NCBI GenBank assembly: GCA_965221765.1
Contig: OZ244911.1
Coordinates: 124,001 to 188,000 of the forward strand
Origin: Bin25 sp965221765
Lineage (GTDB): Bacteria; Bacteroidota; Bacteroidia; Flavobacteriales; Flavobacteriaceae
DNA: 64,000 nt
Direction of reading: 5' to 3'
The position numbers and the translations under genes are program-made. This document shows positions 8,839 to 17,975 of the stretch, one piece after another (position 1 is the first letter of the stretch; the number at the start of each line of letters is the position of its first letter). The notes beneath the pieces were generated by a model. That model was given only the letters and a program-made list of their open reading frames with translations. It searched no databases and was not told the DNA's origin.

Positions 8839-9626
8839 CAAATCATCAAAATCAAATACACATAAGTGATACTAAATAAGGTGCTATCCATTCGATCATA
8901 AATGCCGCCATGACCAGGTAATATATTGCCGCTGTCCTTGACTTCAGCCAAGCGTTTAAACTTAGAAGCGATTAAATCTCCGAGAGTCGCCAACACAGAA
9001 ATGATGACAGCGGTAATTAGCACAAACCAAAGGGGATATTCAGATTGAAAATGATACACTACAAGTCCAGTCAAAACAGTTAAAGTAAATCCCCCTATCG
9101 TTCCTTCCCAAGTTTTATTAGGAGAAATATGAACCGATAATTTTCTTTTTCCAAAAGTGGAACCAATCAAATAGGCTGCAGAGTCATTAATCCAAACCAA
9201 CATTAAAAAAGAAAGGGTCAATAAAGATCCTAGTTTTTGATTCAAATCGGTGGTTAAAAACAATAAAAAACAAGGAGCTGCAACATAAAAAGTACTGATT
9301 AATAACTTAAGTAATGGAAAGAATTTAAAACTCTTCCCACGCAACAAAAAAAAGAATAATCCAAGATGAACCAATAAGATTAATATCAAAATAATCTCTA
9401 TGGTTGATGGCTTTATTTGATTGATATAATCAAAGTATAATACAATGGCCAATCCACCAGCTGGAAGAACAGAAAAATAGTCAATTAGTTTGTGGAACTC
9501 AGTTAAGGCAAACGTTCCAAGCATCAAAACTATAAAGGCAAAGGCAATGTCAGACAATAATAAAGAGCCCGAAATTATCAGTCCATAGATCAGACCAAAA
9601 ACACTTCTCGTCAATAATTTTCTCAT
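8838..9626 (-). CDS. cdsA: Phosphatidate cytidylyltransferase (CDP-diglyceride synthase)
   Basis: The enzyme converts phosphatidic acid and CTP into CDP-diacylglycerol, the precursor of bacterial phospholipids, in the inner membrane. The 262-residue protein is strongly hydrophobic with roughly seven or eight membrane segments. Its C-terminal part holds the full CDS signature: SKFKRLAEVKDSGNILPGHG followed by GIYDRMD. The KTWEG segment and DSAAYLIG are also typical. It overlaps psd by one base. FtsH and RsfS lie upstream on the same strand, but 764 bp of eroded sequence separates them. Confidence 0.94.
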   Translation of the reverse strand: MRKLLTRSVFGLIYGLIISGSLLLSDIAFAFIVLMLGTFALTEFHKLIDYFSVLPAGGLAIVLYFDYINQIKPSTIEIILILILLVHLGLFFFLLRGKSFKFFPLLKLLISTFYVAAPCFLLFLTTDLNQKLGSLLTLSFLMLVWINDSAAYLIGSTFGKRKLSVHISPNKTWEGTIGGFTLTVLTGLVVYHFQSEYPLWFVLITAVIISVLATLGDLIASKFKRLAEVKDSGNILPGHGGIYDRMDSTLFSITYVYLILMI

Positions 9627-10390
9627 AGATAGCTAATTACCATGGTCTATCATAAAACTCGATTATTAATCACAAAATGAGATTATGGTTGTATTTTGAG
9701 ATTTTTACTAAAGTAGGACTTTATGAAACTTTAATAAAAATAACTATTGATGGTTGTTTCATGTCTATCTATTATTCTGTTTTACTATGGAAAATTTTTA
9801 AACCCTTAATCTTCCCGACTTAGACCAAGTTTAGTTAACGGGGAAGTTTACTCTTAATCATTTATTTACTTTGGAAGTGCTTTTCATATGGCGGCCAATT
9901 TTCTAATCTTCAATTTGATATTCCCAACAAACCACTAAAATGCTTTGTATTGTTCAAAAGCAGGATCCATAAATTATTGCAGTCGATGCAATATATCAAC
10001 TTCTGTATTAAATTGGGAATCGTATTTTCTTCAACTTTTGATATAGATTGAAAAATCATTTTAACTTCATTAGGTATTTCTAAAACATAGGAAATATACT
10101 CGAGTTTTTTCTGACACCTCCTCAAGAACAATCATGAATTCATTTCTCATAATCTCTTATTTTGTCTTGATTTTCTTCTGATTCAAGAATCCATAAACTA
10201 TGTCAATTGGCTCATACTGATGTATTCCATAGACACTTGGTTTTTCACTTTTATGAGCGGCTTCCCATAGAACCATTGTTTGGAAATCGGTGGATAGAGT
10301 TTAAAATTTCAGAATCTAATGGGAACAAATCGTTGACCTCAGTCAAAGAAAACTTTTGGTTCAGTTTAAAAAAAGCTTTGGACTATTCTT
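9627..10390. other. Eroded stretch between ftsH and cdsA
   Basis: There is no convincing intact gene in these 764 bp. A 73-codon minus-strand frame at 9910-10131 (with KLIYCIDCNNLW) and a 64-codon plus-strand frame at 10207-10401 overlapping the end of ftsH are the longest pieces. In other Bacteroidota a LUD-domain gene often lies between ftsH and cdsA. The YCIDCNNL segment vaguely recalls the YCED-N start of that domain, so the minus-strand frame could be its remnant, but the match is too short to assert. Confidence 0.35.
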
Positions 10391-12421
10391 CTACTTTTTG
10401 AGGCTCTCTTTTTTTACCTTGGATTTAGAAGTTGCTAGCCCATTTGACTTTTTTCGCTTTTCTTCTTTTTTTTGAGCTTCAATTTTTTCTTCTTGAGTCA
10501 TATGAGGCCTTTTGCCTAAAATATACTCTAAATCATCTTTGAAGATCACTTCTTTTTCAAGCAAACGAGCCGCCAATTGAGATAATTTTTCTCGATACTT
10601 CGAAAGTATTTGTTTGGCTCTTTGATATTGTTTTTCAACAATTTTGGAAATTTCTTTATCGATGATTCGGGCTGTTTCTTCTGAATATGGTTTAGTGAAA
10701 TTATAATCGGTTTGGGTTTGAGGATCGTAATACGTGATGTTTCCCACAGCTGAATTCATTCCATAGACAGAAACAATGGCTCTAGCTTGAGAAGTTACTT
10801 TTTGTAAATCACTTAATGCCCCCGTCGAGATTTTATTAAACACAATATCTTCCGCAGCACGTCCACCTAAAGCAGCGCACATTTCATCTAAGATTTGGTC
10901 GGTATGCACAATTTGTCTTTCTTCAGGTAAATACCAAGCCGCCCCCAATGATTGTCCTCTAGGAACAATCGTCACTTTGACAAGAGGAGCTGCAAACTCT
11001 AGTAACCAACTGACTATGGCATGACCAGATTCATGATAGGCAATGGTCTTTTTTTCTTCTTGAGTAATGATTTTATTTTTCTTTTCTAAGCCACCGACAA
11101 TACGATCCACAGCATCTAAAAAATCTTGCTTTCCAACGGATTTACTTTTCTTACGCGCAGCAATTAGGGCCGCTTCATTACATACATTGGCAATATCGGC
11201 TCCTGAAAATCCGGGGGTTTGTCTAGATAAAAAGTCAAGATCTAAATCTTCTTTGACTTTGATAGGCTTCAGATGAACTTTGAAAATTTCCTTACGCTCG
11301 CGCAAATCAGGTAAATCCACAAAGATTTGCCGGTCAAAACGACCAGCTCGCATCAAGGCTTTATCAAGTACATCTGATCGATTGGTGGCCGCTAAAACAA
11401 TAACATTCGTATCGGTATCAAACCCATCCATTTCTGTGAGCAACTGATTGAGCGTGTTTTCACGTTCATCATTGGTTCCGGTAATAGAGTTTCTACCTCT
11501 TGCCCGACCGATAGCATCGATTTCATCAATAAAAATAATAGAAGGTGATTTTTCTTTGGCTTTACTGAACAAATCACGCACCCTAGAAGCTCCAACGCCA
11601 ACAAACATTTCAACAAAATCTGAACCTGAAAGCGAAAAAAAAGGAACTTTTGCTTCACCTGCTACAGCTTTAGCAAGTAATGTTTTTCCTGTACCTGGCG
11701 CTCCAATTAATAACGCTCCTTTAGGAATTTTTCCTCCAAGAGCTGTGTATTTACTTGGATTTTTAAGAAAATCAACGATTTCTTGAACTTCTTCTTTAGC
11801 TCCTTCTAAACCGGCAACATCTTTAAAAGATGTTTTGACTTCTGTATTTTGATCAAAAAGACGAGCTTTAGATCGACCGATATTAAATAGATGTGAGGCT
11901 GGACTCCCTCCTGAAGAAGAAGACATTCGACGCAAGATATAAATCCATATGATGATAAAAATGATAAATGGAAGAAAATTTAAAAAATAGGAATACCAAC
12001 GAGTTTCAACCGTACTGAATTGCATTTTGAATTGTATGCCATTGTCTCGTGCAAGCTCTAGTTTTTCTTCAAATCGTTCAAGGCTTCCCACTTCAAATTC
12101 ATAATGCGGTCCTTTGCTTTTATCACCAAAAATCCCTTTGTTTTTTAAATGTAAATGCTCACTCTTATTGAGTGCATCGAGGGTTAGTGTTACATTAACT
12201 CTTGATTTATTTCTTATGATATTCACTTCACCAACATCACCAGCGTTGAGATATCTTTCAAATGTGGAAATATCAATTTTTGATAAATTTTGCCAATTGG
12301 AACTATTGCCAAACAATCCTATCCCTAATAGAATCGCTAAAATCACTCCATAAAACCAATACACACTTGGTTTGGGTCTATTGGGTTTTTGAGTTGGTTT
12401 TTTATTTTGTTTTTTATCCAT
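10391..12421 (-). CDS. ftsH: ATP-dependent zinc metalloprotease FtsH
   Basis: This is the membrane-anchored AAA+ protease that degrades damaged membrane proteins and short-lived regulators. It has 676 residues: a basic N-terminus, a first membrane helix near 20-38, a periplasmic FtsH-ext domain, and a second helix near 147-165. The AAA domain has Walker A GAPGTGKT at 240-247, Walker B IIFIDEIDAI near 295-304 and the SRH region NRSDVLDKALMRAGRFDR. The zinc-binding HESGH is at 463-467. The C-terminal tail is lysine-rich. The start lies one base after the rsfS stop, so the two are co-transcribed. All catalytic residues are present. Confidence 0.97.
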   Translation of the reverse strand: MDKKQNKKPTQKPNRPKPSVYWFYGVILAILLGIGLFGNSSNWQNLSKIDISTFERYLNAGDVGEVNIIRNKSRVNVTLTLDALNKSEHLHLKNKGIFGDKSKGPHYEFEVGSLERFEEKLELARDNGIQFKMQFSTVETRWYSYFLNFLPFIIFIIIWIYILRRMSSSSGGSPASHLFNIGRSKARLFDQNTEVKTSFKDVAGLEGAKEEVQEIVDFLKNPSKYTALGGKIPKGALLIGAPGTGKTLLAKAVAGEAKVPFFSLSGSDFVEMFVGVGASRVRDLFSKAKEKSPSIIFIDEIDAIGRARGRNSITGTNDERENTLNQLLTEMDGFDTDTNVIVLAATNRSDVLDKALMRAGRFDRQIFVDLPDLRERKEIFKVHLKPIKVKEDLDLDFLSRQTPGFSGADIANVCNEAALIAARKKSKSVGKQDFLDAVDRIVGGLEKKNKIITQEEKKTIAYHESGHAIVSWLLEFAAPLVKVTIVPRGQSLGAAWYLPEERQIVHTDQILDEMCAALGGRAAEDIVFNKISTGALSDLQKVTSQARAIVSVYGMNSAVGNITYYDPQTQTDYNFTKPYSEETARIIDKEISKIVEKQYQRAKQILSKYREKLSQLAARLLEKEVIFKDDLEYILGKRPHMTQEEKIEAQKKEEKRKKSNGLATSKSKVKKESLKK

Positions 12422-12422
12422 A

Positions 12423-12797
12423 CTATAAACTAGACGCTAAAGTGGTGCTTTTTGCATCACCCCAAAGTCCTTCAATATCATAAAACTCTCTTATTTCTTT
12501 TTGAAACACATGTACCACCACATCGATATAATCCATCAATACCCATTGTGCGTTTTCTCGACCCTCAACATCGTAAGGACGTTGATTGAGTTTTTTTTTA
12601 CACCGTCTGTATATTGCCATTTCAATCGCTCGAACATGAGTTGTCGATGTACCATCACAAATGACAAAATAACGACACGGAGCATTTTCAATTTTTAGAA
12701 AGTCCAAAAGTATAACATCTAGACCCTTGATTTCATCAATGGCTTCAAATATTGTCGAAACTAGTTCGCTTTTATGAATCAATTTTTGGTCATTCAT
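12423..12797 (-). CDS. rsfS: Ribosomal silencing factor RsfS
   Basis: RsfS binds ribosomal protein L14 and blocks subunit joining when nutrients are short. The protein has 124 residues, normal for the family, with ILLDFLKIENAPCRYFVICDG, the family-typical segment containing GTSTTHVRAIEMAIYR, and WVLMDYIDVVVHVFQKEIREFYDIEGLW near the C-terminus. The stop is one base from the ftsH start, and rsfS-ftsH is a common Bacteroidota arrangement. It diverges from birA, with about 50 bp shared as promoter region. Confidence 0.94.
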   Translation of the reverse strand: MNDQKLIHKSELVSTIFEAIDEIKGLDVILLDFLKIENAPCRYFVICDGTSTTHVRAIEMAIYRRCKKKLNQRPYDVEGRENAQWVLMDYIDVVVHVFQKEIREFYDIEGLWGDAKSTTLASSL

Positions 12798-12817
12798 CTC
12801 TTGACCAAATATTTTCG
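12785..12817 (+). promoter_or_regulatory. Likely birA promoter (TTTG-N21-TATTTTCG)
   Basis: TTTG at 12785-12788 and TATTTTCG at 12810-12817 are 21 bp apart, one base from the Bacteroidota consensus TTTG / TAnnTTTG. The site lies upstream of the ATG at 12848 and overlaps the divergent rsfS start, which favours 12848 over the 12818 ATG as the birA start. Confidence 0.45.
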
Positions 12818-12847
12818 ATGTTTACTTTCTTCGATATTTGCTATTCA

Positions 12848-13585
12848 ATGGAACGCTTTCAGTTAATCAAACTCCGTGCCACAACTTCTACCAATGACTA
12901 CCTTAAAAAAACGGTGTTAAATAATAAAGCCATCAATCCTTGTGTAGTCTGGGCATTGGATCAGACCAAGGGTAGAGGACAAGCCAATAAAACCTGGCTA
13001 TCAACCCCAAATCATAGTCTTACATTTAGTATCTATCAAACGTTTTTATCCATTTCTCCTTCGCAACACTTTATCATCAATGTACTTGCTTCCTTAACAA
13101 CTATAGAAACTTTAAATGCATTTGGAATAGATGATCCAAAAATCAAATGGAGTAATGACATTATGGCAGATAATTGCAAAATAGCAGGCATATTGATTGA
13201 AAATATAATTGAATCTTCTCAAAAAATAGAGTCCATCATTGGCATTGGGATTAATGTTAACAACAAACAGAGCTATCAAGGGATCCCAATGACCTCAATG
13301 CAAATGGTAACTGGAAAATCATTTGAATTAGAAGATATCTTACATCATTTTTTAATACGGTTCCATCATTTCTATGTGCGTTATCAAGCAGGGCATATAG
13401 ATTCAATACTAGAAGATTTTTCCAATAATCTATGGTCTCGAACCCATTTCAAAACCCTAATGCTCAATGGACAATCAATGCGCGGGAGAGTTTACGGTTT
13501 GAATATTGAAGGTCATCTTCTGATTGAACTCGCTAACCTTCAAAAAGTTGTTTATCCCCATCATCAAGTAAAAATTATCCCTTAG
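12848..13585 (+). CDS. birA: Biotin--[acetyl-CoA-carboxylase] ligase
   Basis: The enzyme attaches biotin to the carrier domain of acetyl-CoA carboxylase through biotinyl-AMP. It is a class I ligase without the DNA-binding domain. From the ATG at 12848 it has 245 residues and begins MERFQLIKLRATTSTNDYLK, matching the usual start just before the TSTN motif. The biotin/ATP loop is DQTKGRGQANKTW, followed by KWSNDIMADNCKIAGILIE and GIGINVN, then a short C-terminal SH3-like domain. Another ATG at 12818 would add ten residues. It converges on pyrE with 13 bp between stops. Confidence 0.93.
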   Translation: MERFQLIKLRATTSTNDYLKKTVLNNKAINPCVVWALDQTKGRGQANKTWLSTPNHSLTFSIYQTFLSISPSQHFIINVLASLTTIETLNAFGIDDPKIKWSNDIMADNCKIAGILIENIIESSQKIESIIGIGINVNNKQSYQGIPMTSMQMVTGKSFELEDILHHFLIRFHHFYVRYQAGHIDSILEDFSNNLWSRTHFKTLMLNGQSMRGRVYGLNIEGHLLIELANLQKVVYPHHQVKIIP

Positions 13586-13598
13586 CTAAAAAATGCTT

Positions 13599-14219
13599 TC
13601 AAAACCAATTGATTGGGGTTTTTTTCCATAGACTTAACTTTTCCAATTGAGATTGATTGATTTTATTGATATCTTGAGCATAAGTAACCAAATGAGAATA
13701 ATCGCACAAAGCATGAAGTTTGATATTTTGTTCTTGGAATCTAAGGTACATGCTTTCAAATCCATAGGTAAAAAGGCAAAACATATCACCAACCCCATAG
13801 GAATCCGAATCAATCTCTTGGACAACCCCAAGACTGCTTTTACCAGTACTGACTAAATCTTCAATGATAATCAGATTAGTTTTTTTATGGGGTTTTATCT
13901 TGGGGGAATGATCTGAATACAAGTTAAAATAGGGTTTATTTAGGTGGTGGGCTATCAAACTACCAATTCCTATGGCACCGGTAGCTACTCCAGCAATATG
14001 ATATGGTTGGTTTTTATATTTCTTTTGGATTGCTTGCGCCAACCATAAAATCATTTTAGATCGGATATTAGGATACGATAAAATCAGTCGGTTATTACAG
14101 TAGATGGGGGATTTTAATCCACTAGTCCATACAAATGGTTGTTTTAAATTCAACTGGATTGCATTTATTTGCAAGAGCATTTTAGCAACTTGTCTCGCAA
14201 TTTTTTGATTCAAAACCAT
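13599..14219 (-). CDS. pyrE: Orotate phosphoribosyltransferase
   Basis: PyrE joins orotate and PRPP to form orotidine 5'-phosphate in pyrimidine synthesis. It has 206 residues from the ATG at 14219; a TTG two codons upstream is less likely. The protein shows FVWTSGLKSPIYCNNRL near the N-terminus, GVATGAIGIGSLIAHHL for substrate binding, and the PRPP loop LIIIEDLVSTGKSS (about 115-128). The length and all motifs are normal. It diverges from the Nudix gene, and the two 5' ends overlap or abut. Confidence 0.95.
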   Translation of the reverse strand: MVLNQKIARQVAKMLLQINAIQLNLKQPFVWTSGLKSPIYCNNRLILSYPNIRSKMILWLAQAIQKKYKNQPYHIAGVATGAIGIGSLIAHHLNKPYFNLYSDHSPKIKPHKKTNLIIIEDLVSTGKSSLGVVQEIDSDSYGVGDMFCLFTYGFESMYLRFQEQNIKLHALCDYSHLVTYAQDINKINQSQLEKLSLWKKTPINWF

Positions 14220-14825
14220 ACTCAAAAGTACATCGTCTGCTTTGACAGAGTGTTAGTTTCTTTAACGCCTAAAAAAAAGAAATCGAAGACCAATCGGATT
14301 AGCATCAAGGCAAAGTTCATCAAACTCAACAAACTTGAATCTTTTATCGATGCAATAGATGCTGATGAATTAAATATTTATGATAAAAATCTAAGTGCTC
14401 TAGTTTCTCGTTTTGAAAAAACATTTTCAATCGTTTATGCTGCCGGTGGACTAGTCCATGACAACCAGAATAATCTATTATTAATCTATCGCAGAAATAA
14501 ATGGGATCTACCCAAGGGGAAAATCGATGCTAAAGAAACACCAATGCAAGCAGCTCGTAGAGAGGTTCAAGAAGAAACGGGTGTAATAAATTTAAAAGTA
14601 AAAGACCTCATCACCATCAGTCGATACATCTATCAAGACAATGGAAAACCGTTTTTAAAAGTGGTGTATTGGTACCACATGAAAACTAAATTTCAAGGAC
14701 CACTAATTCCTGAGACTAAAGAACAAATAACTGAAGTTCAATGGAAGTCAAAATCAGAAATATTAAAAATTACTGAAGATAAAATGTACAAAAACATAGC
14801 TCGCCTCATCCAATCTTTACATTAA
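14205..14825 (+). CDS. Nudix hydrolase
   Basis: Nudix enzymes cleave nucleoside diphosphates linked to another group. The complete Nudix box is GKIDAKETPMQAARREVQEETGV with the REVQEE core. An N-terminal part of roughly 85 residues starts with a KYIVCFDRVLVSL strand, as in a family widespread in Bacteroidota whose substrate is unsettled. There is no in-frame ATG near the 5' end: candidate starts are TTG at 14169, 14190 or 14205, all facing the divergent pyrE start at 14219. I chose 14205 because it overlaps pyrE least. The function is clear at superfamily level only. Confidence 0.85.
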   Translation: MIQNHTQKYIVCFDRVLVSLTPKKKKSKTNRISIKAKFIKLNKLESFIDAIDADELNIYDKNLSALVSRFEKTFSIVYAAGGLVHDNQNNLLLIYRRNKWDLPKGKIDAKETPMQAARREVQEETGVINLKVKDLITISRYIYQDNGKPFLKVVYWYHMKTKFQGPLIPETKEQITEVQWKSKSEILKITEDKMYKNIARLIQSLH

Positions 14826-14875
14826 AGATAAATAACGACTTTTCATGATATAGATTGATAAAAACCTTAGTAGAA

Positions 14876-15343
14876 TTATGCGTTACTTTTAGAAATTCGA
14901 ACTACATCGGGAACTAACAAGGTATAATCTCCTCCATTGAGAATAATGTCTCTTACCATACTACTACTGATAAAAGATGTGGATAGATCCGTGAGTAAAA
15001 ACAATGTATCAATCCCTGATAGTTTACGATTTATTTGAGCAACAGATTTTTCAAATTCAAAGTCTGCTGGATTTCGAAGTCCTCTAATGATGATACTAGC
15101 TTTTATTGATTTGCAAAAGTCAACGGTCATTCCTTGAAAATCTTTTACTATAACTTTATTGCAATCCTGGTAATTTTTTTTAATAAATGACATTCTTTTT
15201 TCTATAGAAAACATATACTCCTTATCGATATTGGTTCCTACTGCGATGACAATTTCTTCAAAATGTGGTAAGGCACGATTGATGATATCTTGATGGCCCA
15301 AGGTCAGTGGATCAAAAGAACCAGGAAAAACAGCTCGGTGCAT
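14876..15343 (-). CDS. coaD: Phosphopantetheine adenylyltransferase
   Basis: CoaD transfers AMP to 4'-phosphopantetheine, the penultimate step of coenzyme A synthesis. It has 155 residues starting MHRAVFPGSFDPLTLGHQD, which carries the (T/S)xGH nucleotidyltransferase motif. IIRGLRNPADFEFE is the substrate-binding segment, and SSSMVRDI near the C-terminus corresponds to the ISST motif. The ATG at 15343 is preferred over a TTG two codons upstream. It lies 17 bp after ddl on the same strand, so coaD and ddl probably form an operon. Confidence 0.96.
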   Translation of the reverse strand: MHRAVFPGSFDPLTLGHQDIINRALPHFEEIVIAVGTNIDKEYMFSIEKRMSFIKKNYQDCNKVIVKDFQGMTVDFCKSIKASIIIRGLRNPADFEFEKSVAQINRKLSGIDTLFLLTDLSTSFISSSMVRDIILNGGDYTLLVPDVVRISKSNA

Positions 15344-15360
15344 ACCCAAAGATAACTCAA

Positions 15361-16347
15361 TTATTCGATGGCACGTCCCACCAAATCACCAAAAAATTCT
15401 ATTAAATCAATTCCTGCTGATTGAAGCTGCTGTGGAAGAATACTAACACTAGTAAATCCCGGAACTGTATTGACCTCTAGAAGATAAATTTTTTCTTGTT
15501 GCACAATAAATTCACTTCTTGTTGCTCCTTTTAAACCCAAATATGAATATATTTTCTTGGCAATCGTTTCAAGCTCATTTTTCTTTTGTTTGGATATTCT
15601 TGCCGGCGTGATTTCATCTGATTTTCCTAAGTATTTAGCTTCATAATCAAAAAATGGATTCTGAGAAACTAATTCAGTCATTGGTAATACTACTGTTTTA
15701 TTTTTCCATGGAACCATCCCGACCGATACTTCGGTTCCTTCTATGGCTTTTTCAATTAATATTCGTCTGTCTAAAACGCTAGCATGTTTAAGTGCTTGTA
15801 TTAATTGAAGTTTATGTTCAACTTTGCTGATTCCAAAACTACTTCCAGATCTAGCAGGCTTTACAAAACAGGGATATCCAACTTTTTGGCCGACTAAATC
15901 AAATGTCGACACATCTAATTTATCTGAGAAAAGATATTTAGGCCGATTAATACCGATTCGTTCTAGTCGCGAAAGACATCGATGTTTATCAAATGTTAGT
16001 TGGGCTACTTCTGAATTACAAGAAGTATGAGGTATTTGATGTTTTTCAAAAAGTTTGGCAAGTTCTCCATCCTCTCCTGGAGGACCGTGTATAGCATTGA
16101 AAGCCACATCAATCTTATGCTTTTCTGATTTTTCAATGATGGTGAAATCTATCGATAGAAAATCCAATAAATTCTTTTGTAAATCAAATGCGCGATAGCC
16201 ACTTTTAGAAACTTCTACTAGGTATAATTTCCAACCCATTGGGGCCAATAGAGATTGAATAAATTGAGCACTTTGAAGAGAGATATCAAATTCAGGTCCA
16301 TAGCCACCATAAAAAATAGCGACATTTTGTTTATTTTTTGATCTCAT
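15361..16347 (-). CDS. ddl: D-alanine--D-alanine ligase
   Basis: Ddl makes the D-Ala-D-Ala dipeptide for peptidoglycan precursors with ATP. The 328-residue protein has the N-terminal FYGGYGPEFDISLQS segment, HGPPGEDGELAKLFE, the ATP-grasp core PCFVKPARSGSSFGISKV, the EKAIEGTEVSVGM segment and the C-terminal metal site FIVQQEKIYLLEVNTVPGFT. Here the usual GG of the N-terminal loop is GGYGPE instead of GGRSSE, a common Bacteroidota variation. It diverges from the PASTA gene and is followed by coaD. Confidence 0.95.
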   Translation of the reverse strand: MRSKNKQNVAIFYGGYGPEFDISLQSAQFIQSLLAPMGWKLYLVEVSKSGYRAFDLQKNLLDFLSIDFTIIEKSEKHKIDVAFNAIHGPPGEDGELAKLFEKHQIPHTSCNSEVAQLTFDKHRCLSRLERIGINRPKYLFSDKLDVSTFDLVGQKVGYPCFVKPARSGSSFGISKVEHKLQLIQALKHASVLDRRILIEKAIEGTEVSVGMVPWKNKTVVLPMTELVSQNPFFDYEAKYLGKSDEITPARISKQKKNELETIAKKIYSYLGLKGATRSEFIVQQEKIYLLEVNTVPGFTSVSILPQQLQSAGIDLIEFFGDLVGRAIE

Positions 16348-16365
16348 GGGTTCAAAAGTAATCGA

Positions 16366-16396
16366 TTTGAAAAGGTGGATAATTCATTTAACTTTG
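16366..16396 (+). promoter_or_regulatory. Promoter of PASTA-rluD unit (TTTG-N19-TAACTTTG)
   Basis: TTTG at 16366-16369 and TAACTTTG at 16389-16396 are separated by 19 bp, a full match to the Bacteroidota sigma-A consensus. The ATG of the PASTA gene follows 16 bp later, giving a very short leader. Confidence 0.65.
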
Positions 16397-16412
16397 TCTA
16401 AATTCAAGGTTC

Positions 16413-16955
16413 ATGTTCAAACGTGTTGCCATTTTATTACTTCGACATATTTTAATGATGGGAGTAATAATTGCTATCCTCTCTTGGGGAATTAACTATA
16501 GCTTAAAACAATACACAAGACACAATGAACATCAGTTAGTCCCCTCATTAAATGGTTTGTCACTCAATCAAGCTGTTCAAGAATTAAAAAGTCAAGAGTT
16601 GCGTTTTCAAGTCATTGATTCTTCTCAATTTTTTCAACATCTTCCTCCCTTTTCAGTCATCGATCAAGTTCCTAAAGCGAACAGTAAGGTAAAAAGAAAT
16701 CGATTGATTTATCTGACAATCAATCGTTCTAGTCAACCACTAGTGGTTCTGCCTGAATTGGTTCAAGTAACCCTAAGAAATGCCAAAAGTATAATCAGTG
16801 CTAGTGGATTATTAATAGGTGATACCACATACATTCAAGATATTGGTAAAGACATGATTCTCAAAGTTAATTTTCAAGGAAAAGAGGTGCAATCAGGATT
16901 TCGTCTACCTAAAGGATCTGCAATCGATTTAGTTTTAGGCAATGGAAGACAATGA
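16413..16955 (+). CDS. Membrane-anchored PASTA-domain protein
   Basis: The 180-residue protein has one N-terminal membrane helix (about residues 8-30), then two PASTA domains in the periplasm (about 40-110 and 111-178) with the typical VPSLNGLSLNQAVQEL and LPELVQVTLRNAKSII starts. PASTA domains bind cell-wall fragments in other proteins. No kinase or transpeptidase domain is attached. Genes of this type commonly sit between ddl and rluD in Bacteroidota, which hints at a cell-wall link, but no activity is known from sequence. It overlaps rluD by 14 bp. Confidence 0.85.
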   Translation: MFKRVAILLLRHILMMGVIIAILSWGINYSLKQYTRHNEHQLVPSLNGLSLNQAVQELKSQELRFQVIDSSQFFQHLPPFSVIDQVPKANSKVKRNRLIYLTINRSSQPLVVLPELVQVTLRNAKSIISASGLLIGDTTYIQDIGKDMILKVNFQGKEVQSGFRLPKGSAIDLVLGNGRQ

Positions 16956-17961
16956 TATTGTTTTCGAAAATCAAAAACTCTACGAACACTTCGCTTTTAC
17001 TGTTGATAAAGGTCAAAGTCCATACCGAATAGATAAGTTTTTATTGGATAAAATCCCTGATATCACTCGAAATCGGATTCAAAATGCGCTAAAAGAAGGA
17101 CATATTCAAGTCAATCAATATCAAGTCAAGCCCAACTATCGTGTTAAACCCAATGATGAAATTAAAGTCCTTTTAAACTTTCCCCAATACCAACATATTC
17201 TCAAAGCCGAAAAAATCTTTCTAGATATTGTTTATGAAGATCAATCCATCATTGTTATTAACAAATCTTTAGGGATGGTGGTTCATCCAGGACATGGAAA
17301 CTATAAAGGAACGCTTTTAAATGGATTAATCTACCATTTTAAAGGCTTACCCCTAAACTCAGACAATAAACCAGGACTTGTTCATCGATTAGATAAGGAT
17401 ACTAGCGGGTTATTAGTTATCGCAAAAACAGAATCTTCACTAGATCATCTATCTAAACAATTCAAAGAAAGAACTGTTGACAAAGAATACATTGCCTTGG
17501 TCTGGGGCAATTTAAAGGCTGAAAATGGAACCATCGATGCTCCAATTGGTCGAAATCCTCATAACCGCTTGCAAATGACCACATTTGGTTCGACAGAGTT
17601 AGGAAAAAAAGCCATTACACATTTTGAAGTTTTACAGCGATTTGGATACACAACTTTGATATCTTGTAAACTAGAAACAGGTCGTACACACCAAATCAGG
17701 GTGCATTTAAAATATTTGGGACATCCTTTATTCAATGATCCAAGATATGGTGGAAACCAACTCATTAAAGGGATTGCTACAACAAAGTATAAACAATTTA
17801 TCCACCATTGCTTCAAAATCTTACCTGGACAAGCTCTTCACGCCAAAACTTTGGGTTTTATTCATCCAAAAACCGGAGATCAAATGCTTTTTGAATCGAA
17901 GCTCCCTCATCAGTTCCAAGCTTTGATTCACCGATGGAAAAATTATGCGTCTCAAGATTAA
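16942..17961 (+). CDS. rluD: Pseudouridine synthase RluA/RluD family
   Basis: This enzyme isomerises uridines in 23S rRNA, most likely those in helix 69. The 339-residue protein has an N-terminal S4 RNA-binding domain (about 25-85), then the catalytic core with VVHPGHGNYKGTLLNGL and GLVHRLDKDTSGLLVIAKT, where the Asp after HRL is the nucleophile. GRTHQIRVHLKYLGHPLFND closes the active site. Members of the RluA/C/D group are hard to tell apart by eye, so the symbol is likely rather than certain. The start codon lies within the end of the PASTA gene, so translation is coupled. Confidence 0.9.
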   Translation: MEDNDIVFENQKLYEHFAFTVDKGQSPYRIDKFLLDKIPDITRNRIQNALKEGHIQVNQYQVKPNYRVKPNDEIKVLLNFPQYQHILKAEKIFLDIVYEDQSIIVINKSLGMVVHPGHGNYKGTLLNGLIYHFKGLPLNSDNKPGLVHRLDKDTSGLLVIAKTESSLDHLSKQFKERTVDKEYIALVWGNLKAENGTIDAPIGRNPHNRLQMTTFGSTELGKKAITHFEVLQRFGYTTLISCKLETGRTHQIRVHLKYLGHPLFNDPRYGGNQLIKGIATTKYKQFIHHCFKILPGQALHAKTLGFIHPKTGDQMLFESKLPHQFQALIHRWKNYASQD

Positions 17962-17975
17962 TTGCTTTATTTAAT

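Noticed and set aside
9811..9846. CTTCCC...GGGAAG inverted repeat as an RNA element
   Set aside because: Only six pairs with a long loop and no further conserved features.
10207..10401. 64-codon plus-strand ORF overlapping the ftsH end
   Set aside because: No recognisable motif, overlaps a real gene on the other strand. It may be part of a decayed gene but cannot be supported.
13586..13625. Terminator hairpin between birA and pyrE
   Set aside because: The AACC...GGTT pairing is part of the pyrE coding end and is interrupted; not convincing as a terminator.
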